A stretch of DNA of 64,000 nucleotides from Luteolibacter rhizosphaerae (GTDB taxonomy: Bacteria > Verrucomicrobiota > Verrucomicrobiia > Verrucomicrobiales > Akkermansiaceae): the NCBI RefSeq assembly GCF_025950095.1, contig NZ_JAPDDR010000003.1, positions 124,001 through 188,000 on the forward strand. The letters run 5' to 3'. The translations under genes and the position numbers were made by a program. Positions within the stretch are counted from its first letter, which is position 1. Each line of letters starts with the position of its first letter. The notes beneath the pieces were generated by a model, which was not told the origin of the DNA, did no database searches, and saw nothing but the letters and a program-made list of their open reading frames with translations. Below, piece after piece: positions 17,796 to 26,600 of this stretch.

Positions 17796-18707
17796 ATGCC
17801 AGCCCGTGTGCTAATGCTGTTCGTCTTCTGCGGGGCAGGCTTTCTCCGGGCGGAGGAAGCGGCACCGCTATTCAAGCGGGCGAGTCCGGAGGGGCACCTG
17901 CAATCGCGCGACCTGAACGAGGCCAGCGGGATGGCGGCCTCGCCGAGCGATAACCGCTTGCTCTGGCTGCTGAATGACAGCGGGTGCAGCGCCGAGCTTT
18001 TCCTGACGGAGACCGACGGCGGCAAGCGCGGTCGGGTGAGCGTGGAGGGAGTGAAGAACGTCGACTGGGAGGATCTCGCGTCCTTCGAGCTCGGCGGGAA
18101 GCCCTTCCTGATCATCTCCGATACCGGCGACAATGCCTCGAAGCGGAAGAGCTGCATGCTCTACGTGGTGCCGGAACCGAGGCTACCGGCGGAGGGTGTG
18201 GATCTCGAGGGCGCGGTGAAGCCCGCATGGACGATCCGCTTCCGCTACGAGGATGGCCCGCGCGATTGCGAATCGCTGGCGGTGGACGTGAAGGCGGGGA
18301 AGATCCTGCTGCTGAGCAAGCGCACGAATCCGCCGATGCTCTACGAGCTGCCGCTGAAGCCGGAAGGCAAGGCTGAGCAGGTCGCCCGCAAGATCGGCCA
18401 GCTCTCCAAGACGCTGCCGATGGGCTTCCCGCCGATCCCCTACGGCACGCAGCCGACGGGGATGGATATCTCCGCGGACGGAACCATGGCGACCGTGGTG
18501 ACCTACGCAGGGGTTTTCGTGTTCCCGCGCGGGGAGGGCGAAACTTGGGCGCAGGCCTTTGCCCGGGAGCCGCAGGAGCTGGACTCGCATCAGTCCAGGC
18601 AGGCGGAGGCGATTGCATTTTCCCGCGACGGCAAGACGATCTGGGTGACCGCGGAGGGGGTGAAGGCCCCGGTGATACCCTACCGTCGGGTGGAGGAGAA
18701 ACCGTGA
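17796..18707 (+). CDS. Secreted esterase/phytase-like beta-propeller protein of unknown function
   Basis: The 303-residue protein starts with a signal peptide (MPARVLMLFVFCGAGFLRAEE). The rest is strand-rich with blade-like segments: NEASGMAASPSDNRLLWLLNDSG, VDWEDLASFELGGKPFLIISDTGDN, and DCESLAVDVKAGKILLLSKR. Acidic WEDL and DTGDN loops recur where such propellers bind calcium. This resembles esterase-like or phytase-like propeller proteins, but I cannot name a substrate. I chose the ATG at 17796 because the TTG 27 bp upstream adds nine residues before the signal peptide. The next gene follows after 50 bp on the same strand. Confidence 0.6.
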   Translation: MPARVLMLFVFCGAGFLRAEEAAPLFKRASPEGHLQSRDLNEASGMAASPSDNRLLWLLNDSGCSAELFLTETDGGKRGRVSVEGVKNVDWEDLASFELGGKPFLIISDTGDNASKRKSCMLYVVPEPRLPAEGVDLEGAVKPAWTIRFRYEDGPRDCESLAVDVKAGKILLLSKRTNPPMLYELPLKPEGKAEQVARKIGQLSKTLPMGFPPIPYGTQPTGMDISADGTMATVVTYAGVFVFPRGEGETWAQAFAREPQELDSHQSRQAEAIAFSRDGKTIWVTAEGVKAPVIPYRRVEEKP

Positions 18708-18757
18708 TGCGGCTTCCGGCCCTTGCCGGGCGGAGGGATCGCGGCTAGGCAAGGCCC

Positions 18758-20374
18758 ATGGCCCGCCGCTCCTTCAGTCTCATGCTCGCCTGGCGCTATC
18801 TCAACCCGCGCCGGGCGATGCTTTCTGCCGTGACCTTGATCTCGGTGACGGGGGTGCTGCTGGGCGTGCTGGTGCTGGTGGTGGTGATGTCCGTGTATGC
18901 GGGTCTGGAGCGGACGGTGAAGGAGCGCCTGCTGGGTTTCACGCCCCATATCCGGCTGGAGTATGTCCCCTTCGGCGGCTTCCGCGAACCGATCGGCGAA
19001 TGGCGGGGGGTGGCGGAACAGGTCGCACAGACGCCCGGCGTGGAATCCGCCACGGCCTTCGTGCAGGACTATGTGCTGATGGTGGATGAGCAATCCCGCA
19101 AGCGGCCCGTGATGTTCCGCGCGGTGGACACGGAAACGCCCTCGCAGGTGGAAGGCATCAGCAAGATGCTGGACTCGGCTTACCCGGGCAGCAGCGCAGA
19201 CATGGGCTTGGACAACCGGATCGTGGTGTCCTCGGTGATCGCGAAGCAGTTTCAACTGCAGCTGGGGGACAAGATGAAGTTCCTCTCCGCGAAGAATCTC
19301 GACGAGGTGGAACGCATCGACCGGATGGCGAACGAGCCGCCGGTGCGCGAGAAGTATGCGACCGCGCTGCAATCGACCCGCGAGCTGCTGAAGACTTCCT
19401 TTGAAGAGCGCGGCGACAAGCTCTTCCTGAGCGCGGACAAGGACTTCGCCCTGACGGGGCCCTTCATGGATATCTCCCATCAGATGGAAGGCATCCGTGA
19501 CCAAGAGCGCGAGATCATCGAGAGATTCCTCGCCCTCTTCGAAGCCGAGCCGGCCGAAGCAGGATTCCTGCTGGAGAAGTCGGTGCCGGAAGAGGCCGCG
19601 AAGGTGCTGGCTGAGCTCGATGCCACGGATGTGGAGAAGATGAACGCGGAGAACGACAAGAGCCTGCGCGAGATCATCCTGCCGAAGGAAGCAACGGTGA
19701 TCGGGGTTTACCAAGCATCGCAGATGGCGCTGACGCCGGATGTCTTCATGCCTCTGCCGCTGGCCCAAGAGTTGACGGGTCTGCAGGATGCGGTGCAGGG
19801 GATCGCGGTGCGGCTGAAGGATCCGTATCAGGCGGAGCTCGTAGCGAACGAATTCGTCAAGACGCTGCCCGAAGGTTGGCAGTTGATCACATGGATCGAA
19901 GAACTCGGCGAGTTCTCGCGACTGATCAACCAGCAGCGCGGGATGATGTATTTCGTGCTCTCGTTCATCATCGTGATCTCGGCGTTCTCGATGATGGCGG
20001 TGATGTTCACGGTGACGATCCAGAAGCGCCGGGAGATCGGGGTGATGAAGGCACTGGGTGCCGCGCCAGGGCAGATCGTGAAGGTCTTCGTGTATCAGGG
20101 GATGATCCTGGGCTTCCTGGGGTCGCTGTTGGGCGTGGGGCTGGGACTGCTGGTGGTGAGGCTGCGGACGCAGCTTCAGGAAGGCTTGCGGGCGGTGGGT
20201 TTCGATCCGTTCTCCAAGTCTTTTCTCGGGGTGGACGATCTCCCGGCCCATGTGAACCCGACGGAAGTGGTAGTGATCGCGATCTCGGCGTTTATCTTGT
20301 GCACGGTGGCGGCCTTCGTTCCGGCCTTCTCGGCGGCGCGGAGTGATGCGGCGAAGTCGTTGCGGAACCTCTAA
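18758..20374 (+). CDS. LolC/E-type (FtsX-domain) ABC transporter permease with enlarged periplasmic domain
   Basis: The 538-residue membrane protein starts LMLAWRYLNPRRAMLSAVTLISVTGVLLGVLVLVVVMSV, the classic first helix of lipoprotein-releasing permeases. It ends with three further helices (about 400-530) typical of the FtsX domain, including QKRREIGVMKALGA. LolC/E proteins are about 400 residues. Here the periplasmic part is about 130 residues longer, with a helical, charged insertion at about 175-305. No LolD-type ATPase gene lies in the window, so its partner must be elsewhere. The likely role is extraction of lipoproteins from the inner membrane. Confidence 0.82.
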   Translation: MARRSFSLMLAWRYLNPRRAMLSAVTLISVTGVLLGVLVLVVVMSVYAGLERTVKERLLGFTPHIRLEYVPFGGFREPIGEWRGVAEQVAQTPGVESATAFVQDYVLMVDEQSRKRPVMFRAVDTETPSQVEGISKMLDSAYPGSSADMGLDNRIVVSSVIAKQFQLQLGDKMKFLSAKNLDEVERIDRMANEPPVREKYATALQSTRELLKTSFEERGDKLFLSADKDFALTGPFMDISHQMEGIRDQEREIIERFLALFEAEPAEAGFLLEKSVPEEAAKVLAELDATDVEKMNAENDKSLREIILPKEATVIGVYQASQMALTPDVFMPLPLAQELTGLQDAVQGIAVRLKDPYQAELVANEFVKTLPEGWQLITWIEELGEFSRLINQQRGMMYFVLSFIIVISAFSMMAVMFTVTIQKRREIGVMKALGAAPGQIVKVFVYQGMILGFLGSLLGVGLGLLVVRLRTQLQEGLRAVGFDPFSKSFLGVDDLPAHVNPTEVVVIAISAFILCTVAAFVPAFSAARSDAAKSLRNL

Positions 20375-20440
20375 CCGTGGGAATTCAGCCATCCTTTTAT
20401 AGTCGCGAAAAGACGTTGCATTGTCTGTGATGGCAGCGTC

Positions 20441-21097
20441 GTGAAGGAAATTTGGGATTTAGCCACCAGCGGACCGATGCTGCCGATGACCATCTTGTTG
20501 GTCCCGATCGGCATCTATTGGCTGCTGAGCATTATCGGCGCGGTGGATCACGACATGCTCGGCGTGGATCTCGACGGCGCGGACGGCCACCACGGCGCTG
20601 ATGCCCACCATGACGGAAATCCCATCTCCGAGGTGATGCATGGTGCGCTGCGCATCCTGAATGCGCAGGGAGTACCGGTGATGATCGTGCTCTCGGTCCT
20701 GATCGCCTATCTCTGGGGCTGCTCGATGCTGGGCAATCTCTGGTTTAACAAAAGCCTGAGCGGCGGCACCGGGTTCCTCGTATCTCTGGGTGCTCTTTTC
20801 TCCGCCGTGGTGCTGACGCGCCTGACGGTCACACCACTGAAGCCGGTCTTCCGGATGATGCAGGAAGATCCCGAATCCACGAAGCCGGTGCTGGGACGCA
20901 CCGGGGTCGTCCGCACCGCCCTCGTGAACGAGCGGGAAGGTCAGGTGGAGGTTGAGAATTCCGGCGCGAGCCTGCTCCTGAACGCCCGGGTGGCCATCGG
21001 CTCCCCTCCCCTTTCCCGCAATACTCCCGTGCTGGTCGTCAGCTACGACGAACCTTCCGGTATCTACACCGTCCGTTCCCTCTCCGAAACCTCCTGA
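20441..21097 (+). CDS. YqiJ-like inner-membrane protein with OB-fold tail
   Basis: The 218-residue protein has a GTG start and an N-terminal helix (about 13-33). A histidine- and aspartate-rich stretch follows (DLDGADGHHGADAHHDG, about 43-60). Two more helices lie at about 77-125. A soluble C-terminal OB-fold-like domain (about 145-215) contains VLGRTGVVRTALVNEREGQVEVEN. This layout fits the YqiJ/NfeD-related family, whose members are encoded beside flotillins and are thought to act with them in the membrane. The flotillin gene starts 13 bp downstream, so the two are surely cotranscribed. The His/Asp stretch could bind metal. Confidence 0.75.
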   Translation: MKEIWDLATSGPMLPMTILLVPIGIYWLLSIIGAVDHDMLGVDLDGADGHHGADAHHDGNPISEVMHGALRILNAQGVPVMIVLSVLIAYLWGCSMLGNLWFNKSLSGGTGFLVSLGALFSAVVLTRLTVTPLKPVFRMMQEDPESTKPVLGRTGVVRTALVNEREGQVEVENSGASLLLNARVAIGSPPLSRNTPVLVVSYDEPSGIYTVRSLSETS

Positions 21098-21110
21098 CCA
21101 CACCCTACCC

Positions 21111-23183
21111 ATGAACCTGTCCATCCCACCACTTCTGGCAGCCCTTGAGCCCGCCATCATTGCATTGATGCTCGGCGGAGTTGTCGCCGTCGTCGTTGGC
21201 GGCGGCGTGCTGTTCTCGATGTTCTATCGCAAGGCCCAACGCGGTCAGGCGCTGATCAAGACCGGCTTCCGCGGCACCAAGGTTTCATTCAACGGCTTCA
21301 CGGTGGTTCCCGTGCTGGAACGGCTGGAGACGATGGACATTTCGCTGAAGCGCGTGGAGATCGACCGTACCGCGAAGAACGGGCTGATCTGTAAGGACAA
21401 CATGCGCGCGGACATCAAGGTGGCCTTCTTCGTGCGGGTGAACCAGACGGACGAGGACGTGCTGCGCGTGGCGCAGTCGGTGGGTTGCGATCGCGCCTCG
21501 AACACGGATGAAATCCGCTCGCTCTTCGACGCGAAATTCTCCGAAGCACTCAAGACCGTAGGCAAGCGCTTCGACTTCACGGAGCTGTATGAAGAGCGCG
21601 AGACCTTCCGCGACGAGATCATCAAGATCATCGGCACCAACCTGAACGGCTTCGTGCTGGATGACGCGGCGATCGACTATCTGGAGCAGACGCCGATCGA
21701 GGCGCTGGATCCGGACAACATTCTGGACGCCGAGGGTATCAAGAAGATCACCGAGTTGACCGCTGCACAGGCGAAGCTCGCGAACCACATCCAGCGCGAC
21801 AAGGAGAAGGTCATCAAGCAGCAGGACGTGGAGGCGCGTGAGGCAATCCTGGAGCTGGAGCGCCAGCTTTCCGAAACCGAGGCCAAGCAGAAGCGCGAGG
21901 TCGAGAGCGTGCGTGCCCGCGAGGAAGCGGAGACGCAGAAGGTGCGCGAGGAGGAGCGCCAGAAAGCCGAGCGCGCACGCATCGCCGCGCAGGAAGAGAT
22001 CGACGTCGCGACCCAGAACAAGGATCGCCAGGTGCTCGTGGCGCAGCGCAACAAGGAGCGCACCGACGTGGTGGAAGTGGAGCGCGTGAAGCGCGACCAG
22101 GAACTCGAATCGATCGAGCGCGAGCGGGTGACCCAGCTCAAGGCGATCGAGAAGGAGAAGGCCGTGGAAGTGGAGAAGAAGCTCATCCAGGACGTGATCA
22201 AGGAACGCGTGGCGGTCGAGAAGCTGGTGGTGATCGAACAGGAGCGGATCAAGGACACCGAGGCTTTCGCCGGTGCGGATCGCCAGAAGCAAGTCAAGGT
22301 GACCCTGGCGGAGGCGGCGGCACAGGAAGATGTGATCCACAAGATCAAGGAGGCCGAGGCTGCCCAGGAGGCTGCAAAGCTGCGCGCCGATCAGGAGCTC
22401 TACGAGCGCGTGAAGGCTGCCGAGGCTTCGAAGAAGTCCGCCGAGCTCAAGGCCGAGGAAGTCGTGATCTCCGCGGAAGCCGAACAGGCTGCCAGCGAGA
22501 AGCAAGCGCTCGCCAAGAAGGTGCTGGCGGAAGCTACCGCGAAGGAAGCCGCTGCCTCCGGACTCGGCGAGGTGGAGGTGCTGCTCGCCAAGGCAGATGC
22601 CACCCAGAAGCAAGGCACGGCCGACGCCGAAGTGAACCGTCTCAAGTTCGAAGCGGAAGCGGAAGGCATCAACAAGAAGGCCGAGGCGATGAAGCTGCTG
22701 GAATCCGCAGGTCAGTCGCACGAGGAGTTCAAGCTCCGCCTGGAGAAGGAGAAGGCCGTGGACCTCGCGGGCATCAACATCCAGAAGGATATCGCCGAGG
22801 CTCAGGCCAAGGTGATGGGCGAAGCCATGAAGTCGGCGAAGATCGAGATCATCGGCGGCGAAGGGAAGTTCTTCGACCAAATCGCGGGAGCCATCTCGCG
22901 CGGCAAGTCGGTGGACCGCATGGTGGAGAACAGTGCTGTGCTGGCCGATGTGAAGGACACCTTCTTCAATGGCGATCCGGAATACTTCAAGGCCCAGCTG
23001 CGCGAATGGGCGGGGCAGTTCGGAGTGACCACGGAGGATGTGAAGAACCTCAGCGTGGGCGCGATCCTCGGGAAGCTGCTGGTCGATGCCACCGGCGAAG
23101 ACCGGCGCAAGCTGCTGTCCTTCCTCGGCACCGCCGACCGCTTCGGCCTGGCCGATGAAAAGGCCGCGAAGGTCCTGCGCTAA
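21111..23183 (+). CDS. YqiK-like flotillin (SPFH/band 7 protein)
   Basis: The 690-residue protein is anchored by an N-terminal helix (about 13-40, LMLGGVVAVVVGGGVLF). An SPFH/band-7 domain follows (about 45-230; KTGFRGTKVSFNGFTVVPVLERLETMD and the tract ending TNLNGFVLDDAAIDYLEQTP). A long charged coiled coil rich in Glu, Lys and Ala spans about 225-560. The conserved tail (about 570-690) contains KSAKIEIIGGEGKFFDQIAGAI. Flotillins oligomerise and organise membrane microdomains. It forms an operon with the YqiJ-like gene before it. The next operon member, a giant ATPase, is separated from it only by an inverted-repeat unit carrying a GxxExxY gene. Confidence 0.88.
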   Translation: MNLSIPPLLAALEPAIIALMLGGVVAVVVGGGVLFSMFYRKAQRGQALIKTGFRGTKVSFNGFTVVPVLERLETMDISLKRVEIDRTAKNGLICKDNMRADIKVAFFVRVNQTDEDVLRVAQSVGCDRASNTDEIRSLFDAKFSEALKTVGKRFDFTELYEERETFRDEIIKIIGTNLNGFVLDDAAIDYLEQTPIEALDPDNILDAEGIKKITELTAAQAKLANHIQRDKEKVIKQQDVEAREAILELERQLSETEAKQKREVESVRAREEAETQKVREEERQKAERARIAAQEEIDVATQNKDRQVLVAQRNKERTDVVEVERVKRDQELESIERERVTQLKAIEKEKAVEVEKKLIQDVIKERVAVEKLVVIEQERIKDTEAFAGADRQKQVKVTLAEAAAQEDVIHKIKEAEAAQEAAKLRADQELYERVKAAEASKKSAELKAEEVVISAEAEQAASEKQALAKKVLAEATAKEAAASGLGEVEVLLAKADATQKQGTADAEVNRLKFEAEAEGINKKAEAMKLLESAGQSHEEFKLRLEKEKAVDLAGINIQKDIAEAQAKVMGEAMKSAKIEIIGGEGKFFDQIAGAISRGKSVDRMVENSAVLADVKDTFFNGDPEYFKAQLREWAGQFGVTTEDVKNLSVGAILGKLLVDATGEDRRKLLSFLGTADRFGLADEKAAKVLR

Positions 23184-23190
23184 GCAAGCC

Positions 23191-23641
23191 AAACCACGGA
23201 ATACACGGAACACACGGAAAGGACTTTCTTATGGCACTGATTCTTGAATCGGAGACTCACGCGATTCTTGGAGCATGCTTTGAAGTCTACCGCGACAAAG
23301 GCTGTGGATTCCTAGAGGACGTTTATCAGGAATGCCTCGAACTCGAACTTGCTGATCGAGGCATTCCTTTTGTCCCGCGCCTCCCGCTGCAACTCGAATA
23401 CAAAGGAAGGATCCTGCGGAAACGCTACGAGCCCGACTTCATCTGTTTCGACGAAGTGATCGTGGAGATCAAGGCGTGCAAGCATATCGAGGATTCTCAT
23501 CGGGCCCAGCTCATGAACTACCTCAAGGCCACCCGGAAGCGGGTGGGTTTACTGATCAATTTTGGACACTATCCGAAAGCCCAACACGAGCGATTCGCAC
23601 TCTGATTACTTCTTCCGCGTGTTCCGTGTATTCCGTGGTTT
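23191..23641. repeat. 451-bp unit bounded by 29-bp inverted repeats, carrying a GxxExxY gene
   Basis: Bases 23191-23219 and 23613-23641 are inverted copies matching at 28 of 29 positions. Each arm contains three copies of a CACGGAA-like core. The left arm begins 8 bp after the flotillin stop codon and the right arm ends 15 bp before the ATPase start codon, so the unit fits exactly into the intergenic gap. It holds one small gene (23231-23605). No target-site duplication is evident beside the arms. The arrangement suggests a mobile or formerly mobile cassette, but transposition is an inference; no transposase is encoded. Confidence 0.75.
23231..23605 (+). CDS. GxxExxY-family protein (PD-(D/E)XK nuclease-like)
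   Basis: This 124-residue protein carries the family signature GFLEDVY (Gly26, Glu29, Tyr32). A downstream core resembles a PD-(D/E)XK nuclease fold: YEPDFICFDEVIVEIKACK, with an Asp then Glu-x-Lys on adjacent strands. The family is common in several bacterial phyla, often as multiple paralogues, and its function has not been established as far as I know. GGAAAGGA at the inner edge of the left repeat (about 23216-23223) serves as ribosome binding site for the ATG at 23231. It is flanked by 29-bp inverted repeats and interrupts the flotillin/ATPase operon in the same orientation, so transcription could read through. Confidence 0.8.
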   Translation: MALILESETHAILGACFEVYRDKGCGFLEDVYQECLELELADRGIPFVPRLPLQLEYKGRILRKRYEPDFICFDEVIVEIKACKHIEDSHRAQLMNYLKATRKRVGLLINFGHYPKAQHERFAL

Positions 23642-23656
23642 TCTTTCCTCTTCCTG

Positions 23657-26600
23657 ATGCCTGAAGAACCCCAAAAGCCCGACCAGCTCGAAGGCGGTGC
23701 GTATGAAGTCATCCGCGCCCGCCTGGACAAGCATGCTGCCACGCTGCGGACGGGACTCGATGCGCTGAATGCGGAACGCCTGCAGGTCTTCGGCGGTGTC
23801 GAGACGGCGCTGCTGGGTACCGAGCGCGTACCGACGGAGCACAACTGCATCGCCCGCGACTTGGTGGCGATCGGCAAGCAGCGCTTCCTCTTCGGCTACA
23901 ACATCCAGTTCGGACTGAAGCAGACGACGGACACGAAGGACGTCTTCGCCGCGTACGATTTCAATCCGGAGACGCGCTCGTTCACGCAGGTGGCGGTGGA
24001 GGGGGTGCTGGGCGATCCGAAGTTCACGGAGGACTTCGCTTACCTCTTCAAGTATTACCGCGAGGCGGTCTTCCTGAAGTTTATGGTCATCGGGCCGCAC
24101 TTGTATCTGGTGATGCGGGCCGGCAAGACGGTGGATGACATCAAGGCCTTCAAGTGGCGCTTCGCCAGCAACGGCACCCTGGAGTATGTCGGCAACCGCT
24201 TCGACCACGAATGCGTGTTCCCGGCGCAGCAGGAGTTCCAGTGGAAGCGCGCTCACCGCGGCATGCATCGCTCCGGCGAGCATCCCCACATCTCGATCGA
24301 GGATCGTGTCTTCGTGGAGACGGTGGGTGGAGACCTGACCGTGAAGGTCGAGGACAACACGGCCAGCGGCCAAGGCATCTACTCGGAGCCGGTCACGGAG
24401 AGCGACCAAACGCTGGACGATGCGGAGATCTTCTACGCCACGGTCGGCTCGCTGATCCTGCTGAAGATCTTACCCTACCGCGAGTCGATGCACCGCCATC
24501 TCGTCTACAACGAGAAGACGAAGACGGTGCACCGCATCGACACGATCGGGGACTCCTGCGTGCTGCTACCGGATGATCACGGCATCATCTTCGCGAACGG
24601 CTACCTGCTGCAGAGTGGCGAGGTGAAGACCTTCGACCACGGCATGCTGGACATGCGCTTCGAGCGCAAGGTGGCGAGCGCGAACGGCGAGGACATCCTC
24701 TACTCCTTCTACAACCGCGCGGCGGGCGACTACGTGCTGCTCTCCTACAACCGGATCAAACAATCGGTGGAGACGCCGATCGTGTGCTCCGGTTACTCGC
24801 TCTTCGGCAACGGACAATTGGTGCTCTTCCGCGCCGATGGCCAGCCGCAGAAGCACCACGTCCTGCAAGTATGGCAAACGCCGTACTTGGACGACGAGAC
24901 CAGCGCGGCCGCAGCCGCCGACAAGGAGTCCTTCCTCTACAAGATCGGCAATCCGGAACTGGTCCGCGGGATGGCGGAGTCGCGCGAGCTACTCACGCTG
25001 CTCCAGAAGGACGACTCCTTCGCCGGGCTTTACCTCGATATCGTCAAGCGCTCGGGCGACCTGCTTGATGCCTACTTCTGGCTCGATCGCAAGGAGTGCC
25101 AAGCGCTGGCCGAACCGGTCCGCGAGATCAAGAAGGCGGGTGAAGCGGCGATCGGTGAGTTCGACAAGGTCCAGAAGCTCCGCACGGTCGCCGCCGAGCG
25201 GACGGCCGTGGTCCGCACCGCGATGGAGAAGCTGGTGCGCGATGCGAAGAACTCGCCTCCGGACGCGCTGCAAGGTTTCGTCCACCAACTGGCGGGTCTG
25301 CGGAAGCTGCGGGGCGAGATCATCTCGCTGCGCGACGTCCGCTATACCGAGACGGAAACCATCGCTGCCTTCGAGAAGGAAGTGGTGGAGACCACGGATG
25401 CGGTTTCGGCACGCACGGTGGAATTCCTGTTAGGTGAGGAATCGCTGAAGTCCTACGCCGCGGCGATCGACACGCAGGAGGCCGCTCTCGCGAAGATCGC
25501 CAAGGTCACGGAAGCGGATGAAGTCGCGACCGCGCTCGACCAAGCCGCCGCCGAACTGGAGATGCTGATCGAGATTGTCGGCGGCCTGAAGATCGCCGAT
25601 GCGACGCAGACCACGGCGATCATCGAGCGCATCTCCGCACTCTATGCGCGACTGAACGGCACGCGCGGATCGCTGCGCAACAAGCGCAAGGAGCTCGCAC
25701 GCGGTGAAGGCGAGGCGCAGTTCGCGGCGCAGATGAAGCTGCTTTCGCAGGCGCTGGCGAACTACCTCGATCTATGCGACACGCCGGAGAAGTGCGACGA
25801 GTCCCTCACACGCCTGATGGTGCAGGTGGAGGAGCTCGAAGGCCGCTTCGCGGAGTTCGACGAGTACATCGAACAGATCGCGACGCGACGCGAGGAGATC
25901 TACGACGCCTTCGAAGGACGGCGCACGCAACTGGTGGAAGCGCGCGGCAAGCGGGCGGGTGCGCTCTTCAAGTCCGCCGAGCGGATCCTGGCCGGCATCC
26001 GCAACCGGGTGTCATCCTTCGGCGAGGTCGAGGAGATCCACTCCTACTTCGCGACCGATCCGATGATCGAAAAGGTCCGCGACCTGATCGGCCAGCTGCA
26101 GGCGCTGGGTGATTCGGTAAAGGCGGACGATCTCCAGACCCGCCTCAAGACGCTGCGCGAGGACGGCGTTCGCCAGCTCAAGGACAAGAAAGATCTCTTC
26201 GTGGATGGCCAGAACGTCATCCGCTTCGGCAAGCACGCCTTCAACGTGAACACCCAGCCGCTGGAGATGACCATCGTGCCGCATGAGGATGCGATGGCCT
26301 TCCACCTGACGGGTACCAAATTCTTCGAGCCGATCGGCGATCCGGAGTTCCTCGCTGCGCGCGAGGCATGGGACCTGGAGGTGCCGAGCGAGAGCCCGCG
26401 GGTCGCGCGGGCCGAGTATCTTGCCTGGCGGTTCCTGATGGAGGGCAAGGCCGAGGGCGAATTGCTTCCCGCGGTCCAAGCCTTCATGCAGCCGCGCTAT
26501 GCTGAGGGATACACCAAGGGCATCCACGACGAGGATGCCGCGAAGATCCTAGGCCAGCTCTTGCCGATCCACGCCGAGGCCGGACTGCTTCGTTTCGCAC

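Noticed and set aside
18680-20392. 570-codon open frame on the minus strand opposite the LolC/E-type permease
   Set aside because: Composition is Arg/His/Leu-rich with no domain; the plus-strand frame has transmembrane helices and family motifs. It is an antisense shadow of a high-GC gene.
21285-23213. 642-codon open frame on the minus strand opposite the flotillin gene
   Set aside because: Leu/His-rich low-complexity translation mirroring the Glu/Lys-rich coiled coil of the real gene.
23191-23641. Insertion sequence with a transposase
   Set aside because: Inverted repeats are present, but the only gene is of the GxxExxY family and no transposase motif (DDE or HUH) was found; it is reported as a repeat-bounded cassette instead.
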